Source of the DNA: Muribaculaceae bacterium
GTDB taxonomy: Bacteria; Bacteroidota; Bacteroidia; Bacteroidales; Muribaculaceae
Direction of reading: 5' to 3'
DNA: 64,000 bases
Assembly: GCA_009775225.1 (NCBI GenBank)
Contig: VSPE01000002.1
Coordinates: forward strand, 41,372-105,371
The position numbers were made by a program, and so were the translations under genes. Below are positions 36,775 through 46,430 of this stretch, in pieces. Position 1 is the stretch's first letter. Every line of letters starts with the position of its first letter. Under the pieces are notes generated by a model, which did not search any database, had not been told where the DNA came from, and saw nothing but the letters and a program-made list of their open reading frames with translations.

Positions 36775-37569
36775 ATGGAAAAAGTAAGTGTAATAGTGTC
36801 GACCTACAACCGGCCGGATGCACTCGAACTCTCACTCAAAAGTCTCATGCGGCAGACCCGTCTCCCCGACGAAATAGTAGTGGGCGACGACGGCTCCGGG
36901 CCTGAAACCCGAGAGGTGGTGGAACGCATGCAGAGCATAAGTCCGGTGCCGATAATTCATGTGTGGCATCCCGACGAAGGCTTCCGTCTCGCCGCCATTC
37001 GCAACAAGGCCGTGCTGGCATCGACAGGCGACTATATAATACAGATAGACGGCGACATCATAGCTCACCGGCACTTCGTGGAAGACCATGTGAGCCATGC
37101 CCGCCCCGGATGCTATATGCGAGGCGGACGTGTGATGCTCTCGCGTGAGTTTACCGAACAGCTATGCGCTTCCCGCGAGCCTGCCACGCCCGGTTTCTTT
37201 TCGGGCGGCATAGAGAACAAGCGCGGCACCACACTGCGCATCACTCCTCTTGCTTCCATGCTCGCGTCGAGGTATAAACCCAAGTCGTATGCGCTGGGGT
37301 GCAATATGTCGTTCTGGCGAAGCGATTTCTTCGACATCAACGGCTACGACGAGGAATTTGTGGGCTGGGGCGGCGAAGAGAGCGACTTCTCTCACCGCCT
37401 GCTTATGAAAGGTGTGAAGTACCGCCGCCTTAAGTTCGCCGGTATTGTATATCACCTGTGGCATAAGACTAATTCAATGGATAATCTTGAAAAGAACACC
37501 CGCTACTGCGAACGTCAGGATAAAAGTATAGTTTGCGCAAACGGGGTATCGAAGCATATTCAGATGTAA
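36775..37569 (+). CDS. Family 2 glycosyltransferase
   Basis: 264 residues. N-terminal GT-A fold with VSVIVSTYNRP, the DxD-like IIQIDGDIIAH (about 100), and a C-terminal galactosyltransferase-like GWGGEESDFSHRL (about 200), typical of the Glyco_transf_7C motif. It is directly followed (no spacing) by a kinase resembling lipopolysaccharide kinases, so a role in lipopolysaccharide core synthesis is inferred. Sugar donor unknown. Confidence 0.9.
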   Translation: MEKVSVIVSTYNRPDALELSLKSLMRQTRLPDEIVVGDDGSGPETREVVERMQSISPVPIIHVWHPDEGFRLAAIRNKAVLASTGDYIIQIDGDIIAHRHFVEDHVSHARPGCYMRGGRVMLSREFTEQLCASREPATPGFFSGGIENKRGTTLRITPLASMLASRYKPKSYALGCNMSFWRSDFFDINGYDEEFVGWGGEESDFSHRLLMKGVKYRRLKFAGIVYHLWHKTNSMDNLEKNTRYCERQDKSIVCANGVSKHIQM

Positions 37570-38343
37570 ATGAAGACAAAGATAGTAAGCTCGGGCTATA
37601 AAGGTATAACAAGTGCGGAAATATATGTGGCTGCTACAAAAAGCCACTCGGCCGACTCGTTGCTGCTGAAGCGCCGCAACGAAATATGGCGCACCGAAAT
37701 ATCGGGCGTGGATGTTGTTGTGAAGTCTTTCGGCTCGGCTCTTATGGGGCAGGCGGTATATGCGGTGCGTACATCCAAGGCTCGACGCTCGTTTGAGTTC
37801 GCGCTGGAAATACGTTATCGCGGTTTCTATTCGCCGGCACCTATCGGGTATATGGAAAGACGCGCGCCGGGTCATATACTCATGAGCTCGGTATATATAT
37901 GTGAGTATATCTCCGATATGTCGCTCGAAGATGCGTTTGCCGCTTATGGCGACGAGTGTATCGAGGCGTTTGCGGCATTTGTGGTGCGCCTGCACAAAAG
38001 CGGTATCCGGCACGACGACCTCAACAGTACCAATGTGCGTGTGCGACGTTCCGATGACGGTGAGTTCCGCTTCTCGCTTATCGACCTCAACCGTATGCGT
38101 ATTTACCCCGAAGGCGTAGAGGTGCCCATGCACGAGTGTTTTGCCAATGTGAGCCGCTTTACTTACGATAATAAGGTAATGGAGACTTTCGCACACAAAT
38201 ACGCCGCTTTACGCGGTCTGCCCGAAGGCTACGGCGAGGTGGTGATGCAGGCCAAGCTCGATTTCGACCATCGTCTGTTCAGGCGCAAGACAGTGCTGCA
38301 CGCCCTGGGACGTGCAGTAGGGTTGCGCAAAGGTAAAAACTGA
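37570..38343 (+). CDS. Lipopolysaccharide (Kdo/WaaP)-type kinase
   Basis: 257 residues with a protein-kinase-like fold. The catalytic loop is RHDDLNSTNVRV (HxDLxxxN, about 152), followed by a DFG-equivalent SLIDLNRM (about 175), and LLLKRRNEIW near the N-terminus, as in Kdo kinase/WaaP proteins. It likely phosphorylates the lipid A core. It starts on the base after the glycosyltransferase stop, forming a two-gene unit that ends just before the MITE-like element. Confidence 0.8.
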   Translation: MKTKIVSSGYKGITSAEIYVAATKSHSADSLLLKRRNEIWRTEISGVDVVVKSFGSALMGQAVYAVRTSKARRSFEFALEIRYRGFYSPAPIGYMERRAPGHILMSSVYICEYISDMSLEDAFAAYGDECIEAFAAFVVRLHKSGIRHDDLNSTNVRVRRSDDGEFRFSLIDLNRMRIYPEGVEVPMHECFANVSRFTYDNKVMETFAHKYAALRGLPEGYGEVVMQAKLDFDHRLFRRKTVLHALGRAVGLRKGKN

Positions 38344-38344
38344 T

Positions 38345-38664
38345 ATTAAGAGGTTGTTTAATAATGCATGTTAACGACAGGGCCGAAAATTTTGAGGCGG
38401 ATTTATTCCTGCGGCAAAGGAGCATAGCTGGCTATGCGACAGAAGCAAAGGGATAAAGACGCTCAAAAGTTTCGGAGGCGACGCTAACTTCATTATTTGC
38501 AACCTTAAATAAAAATTTATAATTACCTTTGCATGGTGCCTTTTATGTTAATGCGCATTTACTCGTCGGTCACATAGCGGGCTATGCTCCCTCCTCGTAA
38601 ACTGCACCTTAACATAAAATTCACCACCCTGTCATTAACAATGATTATTAAACAACCTCTTAAT
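38345..38664. mobile_element. MITE-like element (about 320 bp) with long terminal inverted repeats
   Basis: Perfect 21-bp inverted ends (38345-38365 and 38644-38664), continuing imperfectly to about 38 bases on each side (ending ...GACAGGG). The interior has no open frame of note. It contains two internal pieces that read like sub-repeats, each around GGAGCATAG / CTATGCTCC. The same terminus occurs at 63926 and, joined end to end, at 16958-16995. It lies between the LPS kinase and trmD, which converge here. No transposase is encoded, so it would be moved in trans. Confidence 0.75.
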
Positions 38665-38672
38665 AAACAGAA

Positions 38673-39350
38673 TTAGTCCTCCAGCAGGTTGGGGCGGAGG
38701 CGGCGTGTGCGTTCGAGCGACTGCTCGTGGCGCCACTCCTCTATTTTAGCCTGATGACCCGAGAGGAGAATATCGGGCACTCCCCAGCCTTTATATACAG
38801 CCGGACGAGTGTAGATAGGCGGCTCAAGGAGGTTATCCTGGAATGAGTCGCTCAGTGCACTCTGCTCGTCGCCGATAGCACCGGGTATGAGTCGTACTAT
38901 CGAGTCGGTGATAATAGCCGCGGGCAGCTCACCGCCGGTGAGCACATAGTCGCCGATAGAAATCTCACGGGTGATGAGGTGCTCGCGTATGCGGTAGTCG
39001 ATGCCCTTGTAGTGGCCGCACAGTATTATTATGTTTTCAAGCATGGAGAGCGAGTTTGCCATGCGCTGGTTCAGCACTTCGCCGTCGGGGGCAGTGAAGA
39101 TTACTTCATCGTAGTGGCGCTGCTCTTTTAGTGCGGATATACACCTGTCGACCGGCTCTACCTGTATCACCATGCCGGCATCGCCGCCGAAGGGGTAATC
39201 GTCGACCTTTCGGTAGCGGTTTGTGGTGTAGTCGCGCAGGTTGTGCACTTCGATTGTGGCGAGGCCCTTGTCGCGGGCACGTTTTATAATCGAGCAGTTG
39301 AGAGGCGACTCAAGCATCTCGGGCAGTACGGTGATGATGTCTATTCGCAT
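38673..39350 (-). CDS. trmD: tRNA (guanine-N1)-methyltransferase
   Basis: Methylates G37 of tRNA next to the anticodon. It has 225 residues, with the SPOUT trefoil-knot motifs IILCGHYKGID and IGDYVLTGGELPA (about 110-140). The longer frame upstream has a start in the promoter; I use the ATG at 39350 (MRIDIITVLPEM), the usual TrmD N-terminus. It ends eight bases from the MITE-like element. The promoter is at 39375. Confidence 0.96.
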   Translation of the reverse strand: MRIDIITVLPEMLESPLNCSIIKRARDKGLATIEVHNLRDYTTNRYRKVDDYPFGGDAGMVIQVEPVDRCISALKEQRHYDEVIFTAPDGEVLNQRMANSLSMLENIIILCGHYKGIDYRIREHLITREISIGDYVLTGGELPAAIITDSIVRLIPGAIGDEQSALSDSFQDNLLEPPIYTRPAVYKGWGVPDILLSGHQAKIEEWRHEQSLERTRRLRPNLLED

Positions 39351-39374
39351 TTTACTTTTCACTTTTACAGAATG

Positions 39375-39382
39375 CAAAATTA
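39375..39382 (-). promoter_or_regulatory. -7 box (TAATTTTG) of trmD
   Basis: Minus-strand TAnnTTTG 25 bases before the trmD ATG, back to back with the plus-strand box at 39396. Confidence 0.65.
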
Positions 39383-39395
39383 CACAAAAAATACG

Positions 39396-39403
39396 TACTT
39401 TTG
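39396..39403 (+). promoter_or_regulatory. -7 box (TACTTTTG) of the ATP-grasp/CDP-alcohol operon
   Basis: TAnnTTTG 26 bases before the ATG at 39429; divergent from the trmD promoter. Confidence 0.7.
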
Positions 39404-39428
39404 CAGCGCATAACATTCTTATCGCATT

Positions 39429-40295
39429 ATGGCAGACATAAAAATAGCGGGAGTGATGCGCGCCGGAGCGTACTCACCCAACCATATAGGCAACGACGCC
39501 GCAATCTTCAATGCCGTGGCCGAGCAGCTCCGCAAACGTGGCTGTGAGGTGAACGTGTACAGTGAAGACCAGTTTATCGCCGGCGAGGTACACGAGCACA
39601 TTGTGCTGAACATGTGCCGCGAGCAGCGCTCTATAAAGCTTCTTCAGGAAAGAGAAAACGCCGGTGACCTGGTGGTGAACTCGGGCTTCGGCATAGAGAA
39701 CTGTACCCGAGAGCGAATGACGCGTATTCTCCTCGGCTCGGGTATTCCCTATCCCGAGAGCCTTATTGTAAATACCAACGAGGTGGTGCGCGATGTACTC
39801 GAGAAGGCCGGCATGACTTCGTGCTGGATTAAGCGCGGCGACTTCCATGCCATGCACAAGGAAGACGTGAGCTATGTGCGCCATGCCGAGGAAGCGCAGG
39901 AAGTGCTTCAGGAATATTTTCTGCGAGGCATAAAGCGTGCCGTAATAAACCGTCACCTCGAGGGTGACCTCGTAAAATTCTACGGTGTGGCCGGCACGCC
40001 GTTTTTCTTTTGGTTCTATCCCTTCGACCTGGGCCACAGCAAGTACGGTCACGAGGCCATTAACGGCCATTCGCGCGGACTGGCTTTCGACAAGAAGGCG
40101 CTCCAGGCTATGTGCCAGCAGGCCGCCGATGTGCTCGACGTGAAGATTTACGGCGGCGACTGCATAGTCGGCACCGACGGCTCGGTGCATATAATAGACT
40201 TCAACGACTGGCCCAGCTTCGCCCCCTGCCGCAATGAGGCAGCTCCTTACATAGCCAAGTGTGTGATGCAATATATAAAATCTAAAAATGCCTGA
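39429..40295 (+). CDS. ATP-grasp-like protein, kinase-like, inositol-lipid cluster
   Basis: 288 residues. The C-terminal half looks like an ATP-grasp catalytic core: CWIKRGDFHAM, VINRHLEGDLVKFYGV, then IIDFNDWPSF near residue 260, where a D-x-N pattern would bind Mg. A similar DxN..P motif occurs in inositol polyphosphate 5/6-kinases (ITPK); that link is only suggestive. The gene is four bases upstream of a CDP-alcohol phosphotransferase and in one run with a phosphatase and myo-inositol-1-phosphate synthase. Function inferred from context only. Confidence 0.65.
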   Translation: MADIKIAGVMRAGAYSPNHIGNDAAIFNAVAEQLRKRGCEVNVYSEDQFIAGEVHEHIVLNMCREQRSIKLLQERENAGDLVVNSGFGIENCTRERMTRILLGSGIPYPESLIVNTNEVVRDVLEKAGMTSCWIKRGDFHAMHKEDVSYVRHAEEAQEVLQEYFLRGIKRAVINRHLEGDLVKFYGVAGTPFFFWFYPFDLGHSKYGHEAINGHSRGLAFDKKALQAMCQQAADVLDVKIYGGDCIVGTDGSVHIIDFNDWPSFAPCRNEAAPYIAKCVMQYIKSKNA

Positions 40296-40299
40296 GTAA

Positions 40300-41244
40300 A
40301 TGGGAGATACATCCGCATCATCATCGTACCGCGACTCGCTCAAGTCGCTTGACACCGAAGAGCACATCGACCTTGCTTTCTATCGCCCCGTGGGGTATAT
40401 GTGGGCCTGCCTGGCCAGACGCCTCGGGGTGACACCAAATGTTATCACTATCGCTTCTATATTTTTAGGCATTGGTGCCGGCATAGCATTTTATTATAAT
40501 AATATCTGGATAAACATTGCAGGTATGTTGCTGCTTGTGTGGGCCAACTCTTTCGACAGCGCCGACGGCCAGCTCGCCCGCATGACCAAGCAGTACTCCC
40601 GCATTGGCCGTATTCTCGACGGTCTTTCGGGCGATGTATGGTTTGCAACCATATATATAGCAATCTGCCTGCGCGAGAATTTGACCTCGCCTTTCTTTGC
40701 TTCCCACCCCTGGCTTATATGGGTGGTGGCTGTGGTGACGGGTCTGTGTCACGCCAAGCAGGCTGCCATGGCCGACTATTATCGCCAGTTCCACCTCTAC
40801 TTCCTCAAAGGCGAGGAAGGAAGTGAACTGGATAGCTCGGCGCCTCTGAAAGAAAAACTCGCGTCACTGAGTTGGACGAAAGATTTCTGGGCAAAGACGG
40901 TGCTGTATTTCTACACCAACTACACTGTGAACCAGGAATCGTGGACTCCGGCCATGCAGGCGCTCCGCCGGCAGCTTAAAGAGTCGTATCCCGACGGACG
41001 TATTCCGCAGAGCTTCCGCGACGCTTTCCGCAAGCTTAGCCTGCCGCTGATGAAGTACACCAATATACTTTCGTTCAACTGGCGTACTATAGCCCTCTTC
41101 TGCTCGCTCTTCATTGGCATGCCCTGGCTCTACTTCGCTTTCGAGCTTGTGGTGCTCAATGCTCTGCTTGTATATATGGTGAAGCGCCACGAGCTTCTTT
41201 GCCGTCGCCTTAACGCCGAACTTAAAGAAGGTAAATATAACTGA
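40300..41244 (+). CDS. CDP-alcohol phosphotransferase (probable phosphatidylinositol-phosphate synthase)
   Basis: 314 residues, several membrane helices. The family motif is at residues about 85-112: DSADGQLARM...GRILDGLSGD. The first Asp residues, the DG, the AR and the G/D follow the consensus D-x2-DG-x2-AR-x8-G-x3-D, but the last Asp comes one place later than usual (DGLSGD). The family joins a CDP-lipid to an alcohol. With myo-inositol-1-phosphate synthase nearby, inositol phosphate is the likely acceptor. Membrane enzyme, co-transcribed with the ATP-grasp gene and the HAD gene. Confidence 0.82.
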   Translation: MGDTSASSSYRDSLKSLDTEEHIDLAFYRPVGYMWACLARRLGVTPNVITIASIFLGIGAGIAFYYNNIWINIAGMLLLVWANSFDSADGQLARMTKQYSRIGRILDGLSGDVWFATIYIAICLRENLTSPFFASHPWLIWVVAVVTGLCHAKQAAMADYYRQFHLYFLKGEEGSELDSSAPLKEKLASLSWTKDFWAKTVLYFYTNYTVNQESWTPAMQALRRQLKESYPDGRIPQSFRDAFRKLSLPLMKYTNILSFNWRTIALFCSLFIGMPWLYFAFELVVLNALLVYMVKRHELLCRRLNAELKEGKYN

Positions 41245-41245
41245 T

Positions 41246-41953
41246 ATGAGCGCTGTAAAAGGTATAATTTTCGACTACGGCGGCACTATAGACTGCTGTG
41301 GTGACCACTGGGCGGTGATATTGCGCGAGGCTTACGACACTCTTCCTGTGCCGCAGATTCCTCTTGAAGACTTCATCGAGGCATACGTATATGCCGAGCG
41401 CGAAATGGCGCGCACACTCCATGTGCTCCCCCACCACAATTTTCTCGACATGCTGCGCATAAAGACTCGCCTCGAGCTTACCGTGCTGGTCGAAAAGGGG
41501 CTTGTGCACGGCGCCAAGGCTGAAGAATACGGAGAGAAGGTGGCTCAGTACTGCTACTGCCATGCCGCAGCCTGCATCGACAAAGCACGCCCTACCCTCG
41601 ACTATCTACATGCCCGCTATCCTATGGTGCTGGTGAGCAATTTCTACGGAAATGTGGAAGAGGTGCTGCGGGACTTCCGTCTCGACCACTATTTCAAGAC
41701 CATAGTGGAGAGTGCCGTGGTGGGAGTGCGTAAGCCCGACCCGCGCATATTCACACTCGGAGTTGAAGCCCTTGGCATGAAGCCCGAAGAAGTGCTTGTG
41801 GTGGGCGACAGCCTCTCTAAGGATATTCTTCCGGCCGAAAGCATAGGTTGCCGCACGGCTTGGATTAAGGGGCGCCCGTGGTTCAGAGACAGCGACGATA
41901 CCGTTCGCCCCGGTACAATAGCTGCGCTTGCAGAACTGGAGAAGCTATATTAA
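41246..41953 (+). CDS. HAD-superfamily phosphatase of the inositol-lipid cluster
   Basis: 235 residues. Nucleophile in GIIFDYGGTID, where the second Asp of the usual DxD is replaced by Gly (DYGGT, as in some HAD proteins), Ser of motif II in VLVSNFYG, Lys in VRKPDPRIF and acidic motif IV in VVGDSLSKD. It starts one base after the CDP-alcohol gene stop. In B. thetaiotaomicron a phosphatase in the comparable cluster acts after the PIP synthase; the same role is inferred. The missing second Asp leaves catalytic activity open. Confidence 0.8.
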   Translation: MSAVKGIIFDYGGTIDCCGDHWAVILREAYDTLPVPQIPLEDFIEAYVYAEREMARTLHVLPHHNFLDMLRIKTRLELTVLVEKGLVHGAKAEEYGEKVAQYCYCHAAACIDKARPTLDYLHARYPMVLVSNFYGNVEEVLRDFRLDHYFKTIVESAVVGVRKPDPRIFTLGVEALGMKPEEVLVVGDSLSKDILPAESIGCRTAWIKGRPWFRDSDDTVRPGTIAALAELEKLY

Positions 41954-42088
41954 CAGAAATTAACCTGTATAGTTCTAATTGTCTGTGAAATTAGCATAAT
42001 TGTACACAAGAGGCTATAATTTAGCAAAACTTAGCAATTTTTCACCAAAATTGCACTGCGAAAATTTTCGCGCTCACAAAAAACTCAG

Positions 42089-42096
42089 TACTTTTG
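42089..42096 (+). promoter_or_regulatory. -7 box (TACTTTTG) of the inositol-phosphate synthase gene
   Basis: TAnnTTTG about 96 bases before the ATG at 42192, so this gene has its own promoter and a leader of roughly 90 bases, separate from the 39429-41953 operon. Confidence 0.65.
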
Positions 42097-42191
42097 AGCC
42101 GCTAAAATTGGCTGGGACATGCCGATGTGTGTCGTGTGCCTACTTTCAACTTGATAACAATAACAGTCAAATTTAATACAAACTATTTAAA

Positions 42192-43496
<1,305 letters not shown>

Positions 43497-43527
43497 GCAC
43501 CTCCCTGTAAACTCATAACCATCATAG

Positions 43528-43557
43528 AGCAGGCACGCCCCGACAGGTGTGCCTGCT
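43528..43557 (+). terminator. Stem-loop after ino1
   Basis: 12-bp stem (43528-43539 with 43546-43557, one wobble), then TTTG. It probably terminates ino1 before the DMT gene at 43592. Confidence 0.6.
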
Positions 43558-43591
43558 TTGTGGTTTTCTCACCCAAATATTTACGGATGCA

Positions 43592-43966
43592 ATGAAAAAC
43601 GCTTTTGTCACTATAGCGATGCTGATAGTGTCGAACATATTTATGACATTCGCATGGTACGGGCATCTCAAGCTCCAGTCCATGAAAATAATAGGCGACA
43701 ACACTCCGCTCTATGCCGTGATACTGCTGTCGTGGGGCATAGCTTTGGCCGAATACTGCTTTATGGTACCGGCCAACCGCATAGGTTTCATCGGCAACGG
43801 AGGCACATTCTCGCTGATGCAACTCAAAGTAATACAGGAAGCTATCACCCTGATTATCTTTACACTCTTCACTGTAGTATTTTTCCGCGGCGAAGCGCTG
43901 CAGTGGAACCACTTCGCCGCCTTCGCATGCCTGATAGCCGCTGTGTACTTCGTGTTTATGAAGTGA
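43592..43966 (+). CDS. DMT-family (DUF486) small membrane protein
   Basis: 124 residues, four predicted membrane helices (about 5-25, 38-55, 75-100, 103-122), with the DUF486 features MTFAWYGHLK and AEYCFMVPANRIG. The family is related to small multidrug resistance-type transporters; substrate unknown. I take the ATG at 43592 (MKNAFVTIAML), since the upstream frame passes through the ino1 terminator. It stands between ino1 and the cell-division genes. Confidence 0.82.
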   Translation: MKNAFVTIAMLIVSNIFMTFAWYGHLKLQSMKIIGDNTPLYAVILLSWGIALAEYCFMVPANRIGFIGNGGTFSLMQLKVIQEAITLIIFTLFTVVFFRGEALQWNHFAAFACLIAAVYFVFMK

Positions 43967-44058
43967 GAGCCTGGTAAGCACTATATAAATATTAACGCCG
44001 GTTGCCCGGAGCAAGTTGCACATGTGCAGATTTTTTTGGAAGATAAAAAAAATTTGCA

Positions 44059-44066
44059 TACTTTTG
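44059..44066 (+). promoter_or_regulatory. -7 box (TACTTTTG) of the coiled-coil/zapA unit
   Basis: TAnnTTTG with a TTTG at 44035-44038, a 20-base spacing. It is 18 bases before the ATG at 44084. Confidence 0.75.
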
Positions 44067-44083
44067 TGAAAATTTGGTACGGA

Positions 44084-44383
44084 ATGGCAAAGGATTTAGC
44101 CGAGCAACTGAGCCGTATCGGCCATAAGGCCGAGCTGTTGGTAACACGTTATGCTACCCTGCGGGAGGATAACGAGAAGTTGCGCAGACAGCTTACCGAG
44201 CTTAAGGCCGAGCTTAAGGCACGCGATGCCCTTATCGACAGGCAGCGCATAGAGCTTGAGCACTTGAAGATATCATCGGCCATAGCGCCCGATACAGCCA
44301 CTGCGCGCGAAGCCAGAGCCACTCTCACCGAATTAGTGCGGGATATCGACGCTTGCGTCGCCGACTTGATGAAAGACATTTAG
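44084..44383 (+). CDS. Small coiled-coil protein upstream of zapA
   Basis: 99 residues, heptad-rich (LREDNEKLRRQLTELKAELKARD) through most of its length, with a short C-terminal helix after a low-complexity Ala/Thr stretch. It resembles ZapB-like cell-division coiled coils. It is directly upstream of zapA (17-base gap) in what is probably one transcript. The ATG at 44084 is chosen over an earlier one in the promoter. Confidence 0.75.
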   Translation: MAKDLAEQLSRIGHKAELLVTRYATLREDNEKLRRQLTELKAELKARDALIDRQRIELEHLKISSAIAPDTATAREARATLTELVRDIDACVADLMKDI

Positions 44384-44400
44384 CCCCCGCTCCCTGCCCG

Positions 44401-44697
44401 ATGAACAAGCAGAATGAACATAGAATAACAATCAAAATAGCCGACACGGATGCTTTCAGAATTCCGGTCAAGGAGGACGAAGAGTCGTTCTACCGACATG
44501 TGATAGAGCAGATTAACAACAATGTGAGCCGTTTCCGCTATGGCCCTAATGCCGACTCACCATCGGCGGCTCTGGCCAAGGTGACGCTCTACTATGCCGT
44601 GATGCTTTACCGACAGACAAATTTGATTAACTCCGAAGCAGAGTTGCTACAGAACTTTGAAGAGCGTATCGACGCTCTACTCAAGAATATCGACTGA
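44401..44697 (+). CDS. zapA: Cell division protein ZapA
   Basis: 98 residues with ZapA features: ITIKIADTDAFRIPV at the start, EESFYRHVIEQINNNV, and a C-terminal coiled coil (INSEAELLQNFEERIDALL). ZapA stabilises FtsZ rings. The ATG at 44401 begins the domain. The stretch between it and rny holds a candidate 6S RNA. Confidence 0.88.
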   Translation: MNKQNEHRITIKIADTDAFRIPVKEDEESFYRHVIEQINNNVSRFRYGPNADSPSAALAKVTLYYAVMLYRQTNLINSEAELLQNFEERIDALLKNID

Positions 44698-44700
44698 GTT

Positions 44701-44856
44701 GCGCTGCAGGAGTAGCAGAAGCAGGGTCTTACTTTCTTCAAGCCTTCGAAGCGCTCTATACCGCGCGCCGAGTTTAATTTCCGCACTTTTCAACCCGTGC
44801 ACGGGCCTTTACAACGGCTCCGTACGTAGCAGGGTGGGAAGGTGCTTGTTTTTTTA
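44701..44856 (+). ncRNA. Candidate 6S RNA or leader RNA between zapA and rny
   Basis: 156-base GC-rich gap ending in a T-run (44848-44856). It contains a perfect 12-base palindrome (CCCGTGCACGGG, about 44801) and paired GCCG/CGGC and GGAG/CTCC segments, but I cannot draw a full 6S structure by eye. The position between zapA and rny is where 6S RNA is often annotated in Bacteroidetes. The -7 box of its own promoter is not evident. Confidence 0.35.
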
Positions 44857-44877
44857 TTGTAACAATTGCAAGATAAT

Positions 44878-46419
44878 ATGACAGTTGTAATCTACATCGC
44901 TATCGCCGTAGTCGCCGCAGCGCTCGCTGTGGCTGTGACTTTGGTGGTGCAGCGTAAGATGGCATCTTCGCGTGCCAACCAGATTATCGCCGAGGCCGAG
45001 CGTGCTGCCGAAGACCTCAAGCGCGACAAGGTACTTGAAGGTCGTGAAGAAGCCCTGAAAATCACTACCGACGCCGAAAAACAGGCAAACCAGAAGATGT
45101 CGAAGCTCCAGTCGGTGGAGGCTAAAATGAAGCAGCGCGAACTCCAGCTTAACCAGCAGCAGAGCGAGAATCAGCGCACCCGCAACGAGCTTGAAAACAC
45201 GCGTCAGAACCTCGAAGCCCAGCAGAATGTGGTGAACCAGCGTCAGAGCCAGCTCGACGAGATGCACCGTCAGGCGCAAGACCTTCTCGAGCATATCTCG
45301 GGCCTGTCATCTGCCGAGGCCAAGGAGAAACTCATCGAGAGCCTCAAGGACGAGGCCAAGACCGCCGCGGCATCGTATATCAACGATATTATGGACGATG
45401 CCAAGCTTACGGCCAACAAGGAGGCCAAGCGCATCGTGGTGCAGTCTATCCAGCGTGTAGCCACCGAGACGGCCATAGAGAACTCTGTGACGGTGTTCCA
45501 CATCGACTCCGATGAAATCAAGGGTCGCATCATTGGCCGCGAAGGCCGCAACATACGTGCTCTCGAAGCCGCTACAGGCATCGAAATCATTGTGGACGAT
45601 ACCCCTGAGGCTATCGTGCTCTCGGGCTTCGACCCCGTGCGCCGCGAGGTGGCCCGCCTGGCACTGCATCAGCTTGTGGCCGACGGCCGCATACACCCTG
45701 CCCGCATCGAGGAAGTGGTGGCAAAAGTGCGCAAGCAGCTCGAACAGGAGATTATCGAGACAGGCCAGCGCACCGCTATCGACCTCGGCATACACGGTCT
45801 GCATCCCGAACTCATCCGCATGGTGGGCAAGATGAAATACCGCTCGAGCTACGGTCAGAACCTGCTCCAGCACTCGCGCGAGACAGCCAATCTCTGTGCC
45901 GTAATGGCTTCGGAACTTGGTCTCAACCCCAAGAAAGCACGTCGCGCAGGTCTTCTGCACGATATAGGCAAGGTGCCCGACGAAGAGCCGGAACTGCCGC
46001 ATGCACTCTTAGGCATGAAGCTTGCCGAGAAATACAAGGAGAAGCCCGAAATATGCAACGCTATCGGCGCTCACCACGACGAGGTGGAGCAGACTTCGCT
46101 GCTCGCACCCATTGTGCAGGTGTGCGACGCCATTTCGGGTGCTCGACCCGGTGCTCGCCGCGAGATTGTAGAGGCCTACATCAAGCGTCTCAACGACCTC
46201 GAGCAGCTTGCCATGAGCTATCCCGGTGTGGTTAAAACTTACGCCATACAGGCCGGCCGCGAGCTTCGCGTGATAGTGGGTGCTGACAAAATCGACGATG
46301 CCGAGACCGAAAAGCTTTCGTCGGAAATAGCACGCCGTATTCAGGACGAAATGACATATCCCGGACAGGTGAAAATCACCGTTATCCGCGAGACCCGCTC
46401 GGTAAGCTTCGCTAAATAA
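44878..46419 (+). CDS. rny: Ribonuclease Y
   Basis: Membrane-anchored endoribonuclease, 513 residues. An N-terminal membrane helix (about 3-23, VIYIAIAVVAAALAVAVTLV) and long coiled coil (30-150) lead to a KH domain (about 205-260, GRIIGREGRNIRALE) and an HD domain (about 335-425) with HD in GLLHDIGKVPDEE and HHDEVE. It starts at the ATG at 44878; an upstream TTG in frame is less likely. Next is ricT, 11 bases away. Confidence 0.95.
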   Translation: MTVVIYIAIAVVAAALAVAVTLVVQRKMASSRANQIIAEAERAAEDLKRDKVLEGREEALKITTDAEKQANQKMSKLQSVEAKMKQRELQLNQQQSENQRTRNELENTRQNLEAQQNVVNQRQSQLDEMHRQAQDLLEHISGLSSAEAKEKLIESLKDEAKTAAASYINDIMDDAKLTANKEAKRIVVQSIQRVATETAIENSVTVFHIDSDEIKGRIIGREGRNIRALEAATGIEIIVDDTPEAIVLSGFDPVRREVARLALHQLVADGRIHPARIEEVVAKVRKQLEQEIIETGQRTAIDLGIHGLHPELIRMVGKMKYRSSYGQNLLQHSRETANLCAVMASELGLNPKKARRAGLLHDIGKVPDEEPELPHALLGMKLAEKYKEKPEICNAIGAHHDEVEQTSLLAPIVQVCDAISGARPGARREIVEAYIKRLNDLEQLAMSYPGVVKTYAIQAGRELRVIVGADKIDDAETEKLSSEIARRIQDEMTYPGQVKITVIRETRSVSFAK

Positions 46420-46430
46420 CAGCCTCAGTC

